Source: an uncultured Burkholderiales bacterium (lineage in GTDB: Bacteria; Pseudomonadota; Gammaproteobacteria; Burkholderiales; Burkholderiaceae_E). Taken from it: a DNA stretch of 6,688 bases. A model generated the notes under the pieces. The model saw only the letters and a program-made list of their open reading frames with translations. It was not told where the DNA came from and did no database searches. The stretch spans positions 1 through 6,688 of the forward strand of contig CAIUGQ010000190.1 in the NCBI GenBank assembly GCA_903898725.1. The letters are read 5' to 3'. The stretch's first letter is position 1; each line of letters starts with the position of its first letter. Positions 1 to 5,148 of the stretch are shown piece by piece. A program made the position numbers and the translations under genes.

Positions 1-825
1 CGTCCCGACCGACTGCACGCGGGCGATGTCGGGCAGGTGCACGTGCTCGAAGCGCAGCGAGCGATACGGCAGCCGCCCGTGGCAGAAGCCGAACCAGGCG
101 TCGATCGGACCCGAGAAGACCGTGTGGCGCGGCCGGATCCGGTCACGCGCCTGGAACCAGTCGACGCCGGTCTCCACGCGGATGTTCGGATGGTCGAGCA
201 GTCGCTCGAAGAGCCGGGTGTAGCCCTCGGCCGGCATCTGCTGGAACGTGTCGGTGAAGTACCGCGGGTCGCGATCCGTGCGGACCGGGATGCGCGCGGC
301 CACCGACGCGGCGAGCTGCGACGGATCGAGGCCCCACTGCTTGCGCGTGTAGCCGCGGAAGAATTTCTCGTACAGGTCCCGGCCGACCTGGGACACCACC
401 ACGTCCTCGCTCGTCACGATGCGATCGCGCGGCTCGCGCACCGAGGCATAGAACGCCTCGATGCTCGTCTCGTCGAGCGACAGTCCGTAGACCGCGTTCA
501 CCGTGTCGATGTTGATCGGGATCGGCACCAGCTGTCCGCCGATGCTGGCGAGCACCCGGTGCTCGTAGGGCCGCCAGCGGGTGAATCGCGACAGGTAGTC
601 GACGATGCGCGTGGAATTCGTATGGAAGATGTGCGGGCCGTAGGGATGGATCAGCACGCCGTGCGCATCGGGGCGGTCGTATGCGTTGCCGCCCACGTGG
701 GGGCGGCGATCGAGCACCAGCACCTGCAGTCCATGGTCGGCGAGCCGTTCGGCGACGACCGCGCCGGTGAATCCGGCACCGACCACCGCGACGTCGATCG
801 AGGGCGTCATGGGCATTGCGGGCAT
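1..825 (-). CDS. glf: UDP-galactopyranose mutase, C-terminus cut off by window edge
   Basis: This flavoenzyme interconverts UDP-galactopyranose and UDP-galactofuranose in the cytoplasm and supplies the Galf donor for surface polysaccharides and glycolipids. The visible 275 residues carry an FAD-binding Rossmann motif VGAGFTGAVVAERL (about 15-28), the flavin-proximal GGNAYD (45-50), YGPHIFHTN (62-70), GYTRKQWG (158-165, with the active-site Trp region), RIPVR (178-182, with the conserved substrate-phosphate Arg), GYTRLFE (201-207), SGPIDAWF (238-245) and LPYRSLRFE (252-260). All of these match the E. coli Glf pattern as I recall it. Family members are about 370-390 aa, so roughly 100 residues lie beyond position 1. 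In-frame ATGs occur at 825, 816 and 810. I chose 825 because GGAG (836-833) sits 7 nt upstream. The gene follows the glycosyltransferase stop by 4 bp, so the two are probably translationally coupled. The identification is firm from motifs; the pathway served is inferred. Confidence 0.96.
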   Translation of the reverse strand, partial: MPAMPMTPSIDVAVVGAGFTGAVVAERLADHGLQVLVLDRRPHVGGNAYDRPDAHGVLIHPYGPHIFHTNSTRIVDYLSRFTRWRPYEHRVLASIGGQLVPIPINIDTVNAVYGLSLDETSIEAFYASVREPRDRIVTSEDVVVSQVGRDLYEKFFRGYTRKQWGLDPSQLAASVAARIPVRTDRDPRYFTDTFQQMPAEGYTRLFERLLDHPNIRVETGVDWFQARDRIRPRHTVFSGPIDAWFGFCHGRLPYRSLRFEHVHLPDIARVQSVGT

Positions 826-829
826 CGGG

Positions 830-2209
830 TCACTCCCCCCCGAGCGCGAGCGCCGTGGCGCCGACGAAGCCGCCCGGCAGCGCCGCGGTGCGCACCGGCC
901 GGAACGCGTCGATCAGGTGGGCCCGCATCGAGGCGACGATCGACTCCCAGGTCGCGCGCTGGGCCCGCTCCACGCCCTTGTCGAGCAGTTCATGGCAGGG
1001 CGAACTCACCGCGCGCAGCGCCGCGTCGAGGAAGGCGTCGTGGTCGAGCGCGACCTCGACGATCGGCACGAACTGGCGCAGCACGTCGGGCACGGCGGTC
1101 GAGACGATCGGCTTGCCGGCAGCCATGTACTCGAGCGTCTTGGTCGGGTTGATGAACCGTGTCGCCTCGTTCAGCGCGAACGGCATCAGGCAGACGTCGA
1201 AGCCCTTCACCAGCGCGGGCAGCTGGGCGTAGTCGCGCTGGCCGAGCCAGTGCAGGTTGGGCCTGACGGGCAGGGTGGCCGGATCGACCTTCGCGAACGG
1301 CCCGACCATCGCGATCGATCCCTCCGGGAAGGCGTCCGCCAGCCGGCTCAGCAACTCGTAGTCGATGCGCTCGTCGATGACGCCGAAGTAGCCCAGCACC
1401 GGGCCCGGCAGCGCGGCCACCTCGGGCGGCACCGCGGTGTCCGCGGCGCGCGCCTGGGCGTAGTGCTCGACGTCGACGCCGCAGCCGAAGCAATGGACGT
1501 TGTGGTGCAGAGGGGCCTTGGCGTCGAACAGCTGCAGCCCGCCGGTGAACACCACCTTCGCCGCAGCCAGCAGCACGCGTTCGCGCGCGACGATGTCGGA
1601 CGGCGCGAACCGGAAGCTGGCGAGCTCGTCCATGCAGTCGTACACGGCGCCGACCGCACCGAACTCGCCGAGGAAGACCGGTGCGGTCATCGGCGAATAG
1701 AACCACTGCACGGCGCCGGCGAAGCGGCCCGCCAGGCGCGGATGGCCGGCCAGCGCGGCGCGCAGCAGCGGCACGACGCTCGTGCATTGCGCATCGACGT
1801 CCCGCGGATGCGACTCGGGCAGCACCGGCACGACGCGGATCACGTTCGGATGGGGCTCGCTCACGCGCAGCGTGGCGTGCGCGACCGGCTCGTGGACGGG
1901 GTCCTCGACGAACAGCACCGGATGCTGCGCCGCGAGCCTCGAGAACAGCTGCTGGGGGCGTTGCCAGACGAAGTCCCAGCGCAGGTGGCAATGCACGATC
2001 AGCGGCCGTCGCAGATGGTCCGACAGCAAGGCGACGGGCGCTGCGGCCGCGCGGCCGGGGTCGCGGTGCGCCGTCGCATCACGCGACGGGCCCGTCGTCG
2101 ACGTCGTGGCCGGTGCCCGTCTCGCGCTGCGGTCCGCATGGGCGACGCTGGCGCGGCTTTCGGAGAAGGCGGACGGCGCGTCCCGGGTCTCGGCAACGTT
2201 TCGGTTCAT
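830..2209 (-). CDS. GT-B glycosyltransferase, TuaH-like, partner of glf
   Basis: This is a predicted cytoplasmic or membrane-associated glycosyltransferase of the GT4/GT1-like GT-B class, 459 aa. The core begins near residue 70 with HCHLRWDFVWQRPQQLFSRL (73-92), the hallmark of TuaH-like transferases. It continues with YDCMDELASF (190-199), FTGGLQLFDAK (221-231), a linker to the second Rossmann domain at GPVLGYFGVIDERIDYELL (269-287), and the donor-binding segment FINPTKTLEYMAAGKPIVST (352-371), in which E348 and E360 are candidate EX7E-type acids. Residues 1-66 are rich in Ala, Ser, Thr and Arg, look disordered, and resemble nothing in the family. The ATG at 2209 has GAGAG 6 nt upstream, which supports the long form; a start near residue 60 cannot be excluded. 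Immediate coupling to glf suggests galactofuranose transfer or Galf-containing glycan synthesis. Donor and acceptor cannot be read from the sequence. Confidence 0.87.
   Translation of the reverse strand: MNRNVAETRDAPSAFSESRASVAHADRSARRAPATTSTTGPSRDATAHRDPGRAAAAPVALLSDHLRRPLIVHCHLRWDFVWQRPQQLFSRLAAQHPVLFVEDPVHEPVAHATLRVSEPHPNVIRVVPVLPESHPRDVDAQCTSVVPLLRAALAGHPRLAGRFAGAVQWFYSPMTAPVFLGEFGAVGAVYDCMDELASFRFAPSDIVARERVLLAAAKVVFTGGLQLFDAKAPLHHNVHCFGCGVDVEHYAQARAADTAVPPEVAALPGPVLGYFGVIDERIDYELLSRLADAFPEGSIAMVGPFAKVDPATLPVRPNLHWLGQRDYAQLPALVKGFDVCLMPFALNEATRFINPTKTLEYMAAGKPIVSTAVPDVLRQFVPIVEVALDHDAFLDAALRAVSSPCHELLDKGVERAQRATWESIVASMRAHLIDAFRPVRTAALPGGFVGATALALGGE
833..836 (-). promoter_or_regulatory. 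Shine-Dalgarno of glf, inside the end of the glycosyltransferase gene
   Basis: On the minus strand GGAG is followed 7 nt later by the ATG at 825. It is part of a G7 run (841-835) that encodes the last Gly-Gly-Glu of the glycosyltransferase. This position picks 825 over the in-frame ATGs at 816 and 810, and it makes glf translation dependent on, or at least overlapping with, termination of the upstream gene. Confidence 0.7.
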
Positions 2210-2292
2210 CGGTGTCTCTCGGGCGAGGCGAGCCGGAATGGCTCAGATCGAGAGACAGGCAGGCAAGCGAGGTGCCCGTGGTGCGACGCCAA

Positions 2293-2323
2293 CGGCCACG
2301 CCGGAATTTGTCGGCCACGCCGG
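2293..2323. repeat. 12-bp exact direct repeat, 19-bp period
   Basis: CGGCCACGCCGG occurs at 2293-2304 and again at 2312-2323, separated by AATTTGT. Each copy contains its own short inverted repeat (CGGC-CAC-GCCG). The pair is 84-114 bp upstream of the glycosyltransferase start on the minus strand, a normal distance for an operator or activator site. The AT-rich 7-nt spacer stands out in this GC-rich DNA. No specific regulator is recognised. Confidence 0.5.
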
Positions 2324-2348
2324 TTGCAGCGCTTGCGCCGCAGGCCGT

Positions 2349-2372
2349 CGGGGCGCACCCTCGCGCGCCCCG
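2349..2372. other. GC hairpin downstream of lysR, not a classical terminator
   Basis: Arms CGGGGCGC (2349-2356) and GCGCCCCG (2365-2372) are perfectly complementary over 8 bp around an 8-nt loop. It lies about 47 bp past the lysR stop on the minus strand, where a transcription end would be expected, but no T-tract follows on that strand. It could slow RNA polymerase or protect an RNA end. GC richness also makes such stems likely by chance. Confidence 0.35.
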
Positions 2373-2410
2373 CTCGGCCCGCGCTCGGTCTTTGCTCAGC
2401 CTGCGCTCAG
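2372..2410. repeat. Four GCTCRG hexamers at exact 11-bp spacing
   Basis: On the plus strand GCTCGG starts at 2372 and 2383, and GCTCAG at 2394 and 2405. Every start is 11 bp from the next. The spacers are CCCGC, TCTTT and CCTGC, so the array can also be read as two 17-bp imperfect repeats (14 of 17 identical) with a 22-bp period. It begins 9 bp after the lysR stop codon. An 11-bp period puts all copies on nearly the same DNA face, as in arrays bound by oligomeric regulators. No known operator is recognised. Confidence 0.55.
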
Positions 2411-2418
2411 GCGTGTGG

Positions 2419-3339
2419 TCACGTGCCCCGTCCGGCCCCGGCCCAGTACGCCGGGTTGCCGTAGGTGTGCTTCAGGTGGTCGATGAACATGCGCACGCGC
2501 AGCGGCAGGTGCCGACGCTGCGGGAACACCGCGTGGATCGCGTTGTCGGGGGCGCGGAACGCGTCGAGCACCGTGACCAGCCGCCCCGAGGCGAGTTCGT
2601 CGGCGACCTCCCACATCGAGCGCCAGGCGAGGCCGTGACCGGCGAGCGCCCAGGCATGCAGCACCGCGCCGTCGTTGCACTCGAGCGGCCCGCCGACGCG
2701 CACCGGAACGATCCGGTCCTCGATGGTGAACAGCCAGCCCCGCGACTGGCTGCCGCGGGTGCCGAAGGTCAGGCAGTCGTGGCGCTGCAGGTCGTCGGGA
2801 TGCGCGGGGGTGCCGTGCCGGGCGAGGTAGGCGGGGCTCGCGACGACCACGCGTTCGTTGCCGGCGAGGCGCACGCCGACCAGGCTCGAGTCGTCGAGCT
2901 GACCGATGCGGACCGCGACGTCGATGCCTTCGTTGACGATGTCGACCAGCCTGTCGGACAGGTCGAGCGAGACGGTGACGTCGGGGTGCGCGACGAGGAA
3001 GTCCGGCACCAGCGGCGCGACGTGCCGCCGTCCGAAGCCGGCGGGCGCGCTGACCCGGACGTGGCCGCTCGCCTTGACGCCGCCCGCCGAGACCGAGGCC
3101 TCGGCGTTGTGGTAGTCGTTGAGGATCCGCTGGCAGTCCTCCAGGAACGCGCTGCCCTCGAAGGTGAGCGTGATCCGGCGTGTGGTGCGCACCAGCAGCT
3201 TCACGCCGAGCCGCTCCTCGAGGCCGTCGAGCCGACGCCCGATCACCGCCGGGGCGACGCCCTCGAGCTGCGCGGCGGCCGACAGGCTGCCGCGCGCGGC
3301 CACCGCCACGAAGGTCTCGATCTGCTTGAAGCGGTCCAT
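2419..3339 (-). CDS. LysR-type transcriptional regulator
   Basis: This is a 306-aa DNA-binding regulator of normal LTTR length, expected to act as a cytoplasmic tetramer. The N-terminal winged helix-turn-helix spans about residues 4-61, with SLSAAAQLEGVAPAVIGRRL (18-37) followed by LEERLGVKLLVRTTR (40-54), the classic LTTR signature. A linker helix follows at about 64-88. The effector-binding domain runs from about 91 to 295 and includes HVRVSAPAGFG (93-103), DIVNEGIDVAVRIG (133-146), RVVVASPAYL (163-172) and AGHGLAWRS (233-241). The pattern resembles the CrgA/DmlR/AaeR-like branch. The ATG at 3339 is supported by GAGGGG 8 nt upstream. The gene lies 12 bp after the nucleoside transporter and on the same strand, so it may be co-expressed with it rather than divergent from its target as in many LTTRs. 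The effector is unknown; control of the transporter or of the downstream polysaccharide genes is only a suggestion from position. Confidence 0.94.
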   Translation of the reverse strand: MDRFKQIETFVAVAARGSLSAAAQLEGVAPAVIGRRLDGLEERLGVKLLVRTTRRITLTFEGSAFLEDCQRILNDYHNAEASVSAGGVKASGHVRVSAPAGFGRRHVAPLVPDFLVAHPDVTVSLDLSDRLVDIVNEGIDVAVRIGQLDDSSLVGVRLAGNERVVVASPAYLARHGTPAHPDDLQRHDCLTFGTRGSQSRGWLFTIEDRIVPVRVGGPLECNDGAVLHAWALAGHGLAWRSMWEVADELASGRLVTVLDAFRAPDNAIHAVFPQRRHLPLRVRMFIDHLKHTYGNPAYWAGAGRGT

Positions 3340-3347
3340 CGCACGCG

Positions 3348-3353
3348 CCCCTC
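3348..3353 (-). promoter_or_regulatory. Shine-Dalgarno of lysR overlapping the transporter stop codon
   Basis: GAGGGG on the minus strand shares its first two bases with the TGA (3354-3352) that ends the transporter gene and lies 8 nt before the lysR ATG. The arrangement argues for co-transcription and translational coupling of the two genes. Confidence 0.7.
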
Positions 3354-4599
3354 AGGCGAGCAGGCCGACCAGGGCCGCGGTGATGCAGGTCGACAGCAGC
3401 CCCGCCGGCAGCGAACGGGCCGCGAGGCGAGCGAGGTCGGCGCGCCGCGCCTCGGGCAGCAGCGGCGCGAGCCCGCCGACCATGATCCCGAGGCTGCCGA
3501 AGTTCGCGAAGCCGGCGAGCGCATAGGTCATCAGCATCCGCGAGCGCGGCGACAGTGCCTCGGGGGGCAGCGCGGCGAGTTCCGCATAGGCGACGAACTC
3601 GTTGAGCACCGTCTTCTTGCCGAGCAGCTGGCCGGCGGTGCCCGCCTCGGACCACGGCACGCCCACCAGCCAGGCGAGCGGCGCGAACAGCAGGCCGAGC
3701 AGGCGTTCGGCCGACACGGGGGCGCCGCCGAGTGCCGGCAGCAGCCCCAGGCCGGCGTTGACCAGCGCCACCAGCGCGACGAACACCAGCAGCATCGCGA
3801 CGATGTTGATGAGCAGCTGCACGCCCTCCATCGTGCCGCGGGTGATCGCGGCGAGCGCGCTGGCGTCCTCGCTGCCGAGCCGCACCGGGCTGCGGTCGGG
3901 CGGCCCGTCCGAGGGCACCATGATGGCCGCGACCGCGATGGCGACCGGGATCGCGGCGACCGACGCGGCGAGCAGGTGCCCGAGCGCATCGGGCAGGATC
4001 GGGCGCAGCATCGCGGCATACAGCACCAGCACCGTGCCCGCGATCGTCGCCATGCCGCAGTTCATCACGATGAACAGCTCGCCGCGCGTCATCCGCGCGA
4101 GCCACGGACGGATCACCAGCGGTCCCTCGACCATGCCCACGAAGGCGTTCGCGGCCGCCGACACGCCGACGGCACCGCCCACGCCGAGCGTGCGGACCAG
4201 CACCCAGGCGAATGCCCGGACCACGGCGCCGAGCACGCCCCAGTGGAACAGCAGCGCGGACAGCGCCGAGACGACGAGCACCAGCGGCAGCACCTGCGTG
4301 GCGAGCACGAACGCGCCGCCGGGACGGCTCGGCTCGAAGGGCAGCGACCCGCCGCCGAGGTAGCCGAACACGAAGGCGGTGCCGGCGGAGGTCGCGGCCT
4401 GCAGCGCGTCGAGCACGCCGTTCATGGCCTCCAGCACCCGCTGCGCGCCCGGCAGCCAGCGGACCGCCGCGAGGATCAGCACGGCCAGCAGCAGGCCGGA
4501 CCAGACCGGCCGCCAGTCGATGCCGGCGCGCCGCTCCGACAGCACCCAGGCGATCCCGAGCATCGCCGCGATGCCGAACACTCCTTCGATTCCCTGCAT
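3352..4599 (-). CDS. Concentrative nucleoside transporter, CNT (NupC) family
   Basis: This inner-membrane symporter, 415 aa, is expected to import nucleosides using the Na+ or H+ gradient; the length matches bacterial CNTs. Hydrophobic segments fill most of the protein: about 5-21, 34-48, 97-117, 120-137, 178-198, 206-228, 260-288, 299-313, 355-379 and 396-414. Hairpin-1 carries NAFVGMVEGPLVIRP (151-165), hairpin-2 carries KKTVLNEFVAY (328-338), and GFANFGSLGIMVGGL (363-377) follows. Relative to the Vibrio cholerae CNT structure, the ribose-binding residues are kept (N333, E334, F364, N366, S369), as is the acidic E158. The usual GQTEAP of hairpin-1 is GMVEGP here, so base recognition may differ. 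The start at 4599 gives the expected first helix, but its Shine-Dalgarno is weak and the ATG lies in a 13-bp inverted repeat. It is followed by lysR. Cation and preferred nucleoside cannot be told. Confidence 0.93.
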   Translation of the reverse strand: MQGIEGVFGIAAMLGIAWVLSERRAGIDWRPVWSGLLLAVLILAAVRWLPGAQRVLEAMNGVLDALQAATSAGTAFVFGYLGGGSLPFEPSRPGGAFVLATQVLPLVLVVSALSALLFHWGVLGAVVRAFAWVLVRTLGVGGAVGVSAAANAFVGMVEGPLVIRPWLARMTRGELFIVMNCGMATIAGTVLVLYAAMLRPILPDALGHLLAASVAAIPVAIAVAAIMVPSDGPPDRSPVRLGSEDASALAAITRGTMEGVQLLINIVAMLLVFVALVALVNAGLGLLPALGGAPVSAERLLGLLFAPLAWLVGVPWSEAGTAGQLLGKKTVLNEFVAYAELAALPPEALSPRSRMLMTYALAGFANFGSLGIMVGGLAPLLPEARRADLARLAARSLPAGLLSTCITAALVGLLA

Positions 4600-4651
4600 G
4601 CGCGCCGTGCCGCCCCGGTTCCGTGAGCCCGCATTGAAGCACGGCGCGCAT
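4598..4651. repeat. Perfect 13-bp inverted repeat enclosing the transporter start codon
   Basis: ATGCGCGCCGTGC (4598-4610) is exactly complementary to GCACGGCGCGCAT (4639-4651), with 28 nt between. On the transporter mRNA (minus strand) the 3' arm contains the first two bases of the AUG and the bases just before it. A folded stem would therefore hide the start and much of the weak ribosome-binding region. Alternatively the two arms could be half-sites of a DNA operator in the divergent promoter region. The pairing does not extend on either side. Confidence 0.55.
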
Positions 4652-4737
4652 CGGGCGGCGAGCGCACCGGCGGGCCGGCCGCCGGGCGTGCGATCATCGG
4701 CCGACGCTCCCTACGGCCCGCAGCGGCCCCTCGCGCC
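4600..4737. promoter_or_regulatory. Divergent intergenic region between transporter and DUF6394 gene
   Basis: These 138 bp separate the two divergent transcription units, so promoters for both directions should lie here or just inside the genes. I see no consensus sigma-70 pair. Besides the 13-bp inverted repeat there is a short hairpin, CCGGCGG (4667-4673) and CCGCCGG (4679-4685) around a 5-nt loop, which would be in the leader of the plus-strand genes. No small gene is supported. Confidence 0.55.
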
Positions 4738-5121
4738 ATGAACCTCGAGAAGGTCGTCTTCGGCTTCTTCATCATCCTCGCCTGCACGCTGAACTTCGGG
4801 TTCTTCATCGGCGACATGGAGCGGGTCGAGCTGCACCATCCGGGCGAGCTGTTCGCGGCGGTGGTGGTGAACCTGATCGCGCTGGTGCTCAAGTTCGGCG
4901 ACCGCACGCACATCGGCGCGACGCACCTCGCGACCGGCCTCGCGGCCTGCCTGCAGCTGCTCGCCGCGGCGATGGTCTGGACATGGGACGCGTACGTCGC
5001 GCAGAACGTGATGACCTCGGCCACGATGTCGACGATCGTGTCGCTGTCCGGGGGGGCGCTGCTGGCGAACCTCATCTCGGTCACGCTGCTGATCGGCGAG
5101 ACGCTGCGCGCGAGCCGCTGA
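4738..5121 (+). CDS. Small integral membrane protein, DUF6394-like
   Basis: This 127-aa inner-membrane protein of unknown function resembles the DUF6394 family as I recall it: the opening MNLEKVVFGFFIILA, FFIGD (22-26), ELFAAVVVNLIALVLKFGDRT (37-57) and LSGGALLANLISV (103-115) are family-like. Four hydrophobic segments are visible at about 5-25, 37-53, 61-83 and 98-120. There is no signal peptide and there are no catalytic motifs. The ATG at 4738 gives the family-type N-terminus, but no clear Shine-Dalgarno precedes it. The gene is 27 bp upstream of a potassium channel gene on the same strand and in the same frame, so it may be a channel partner or be co-regulated with it. That role is inference from position alone. 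Confidence 0.88.
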   Translation: MNLEKVVFGFFIILACTLNFGFFIGDMERVELHHPGELFAAVVVNLIALVLKFGDRTHIGATHLATGLAACLQLLAAAMVWTWDAYVAQNVMTSATMSTIVSLSGGALLANLISVTLLIGETLRASR

Positions 5122-5137
5122 GCCGCAGCGCGGGCGC

Positions 5138-5141
5138 GAGG
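5138..5141 (+). promoter_or_regulatory. Shine-Dalgarno of the potassium channel gene
   Basis: GAGG lies 7 nt before the ATG at 5149, inside the 27-bp gap after the DUF6394 stop. It fixes the channel start and argues that the channel is translated independently despite sharing the frame of the upstream gene. Confidence 0.65.
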
Positions 5142-5148
5142 CGGGTCG

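Larger units (their letters stand above)
2210..2418. other. 209-bp intergenic region with repeats, probable control region of the glycosyltransferase-glf unit
   Basis: No convincing gene lies here. The short open frames reaching into it are alternative-frame readings without a family match. The region lies after the lysR stop and before the glycosyltransferase start. It is the only stretch between genes on the left side large enough to hold a promoter. It contains four phased hexamers (2372-2410), a GC hairpin (2349-2372) and a 12-bp direct repeat (2293-2323), each listed separately. I could not find a persuasive -35/-10 pair on the minus strand. Confidence 0.6.

Noticed and set aside
2349..2372. 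Rho-independent terminator after lysR
   Set aside because: The 8-bp GC stem is real, but no T-rich run follows on the minus strand. It is listed only as a hairpin.
37..2464. Long plus-strand frames (37-1152 and 686-2464) over the left part
   Set aside because: They are antisense to glf and the glycosyltransferase. Their products are His/Arg/Asp-rich and match nothing recognisable.
1681..4626. 981-codon open frame on the plus strand
   Set aside because: It lies antisense to the glycosyltransferase, LysR and CNT genes, which all have clear family motifs. Its product is Arg/His/Gln/Ala-rich without any domain, as expected for the complement of GC-rich genes.
2396..4651. 751-codon open frame on the minus strand
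   Set aside because: It is an alternative frame of the CNT and LysR genes, with an Arg/Ala/Gly-rich product lacking motifs. The overlapping frames carry well-conserved families.
4634..4662. TTGAAG as a -35 box for the DUF6394 gene
   Set aside because: No acceptable -10 hexamer lies 16-18 bp downstream; the sequence there is GC-rich.
4667..4685. 7-bp hairpin in the leader of the DUF6394 gene as a riboswitch or attenuator
   Set aside because: It is a short GC-only stem with no conserved core, no alternative pairing that I could find, and no T-tract. It is probably chance.
5050..5056. Second G7 run, inside the DUF6394 gene, as a phase-variation tract
   Set aside because: Seven Gs encoding Ser-Gly-Gly-Ala are common in this composition, and Gly-Gly here fits the family sequence. 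There is no other sign of contingency control.
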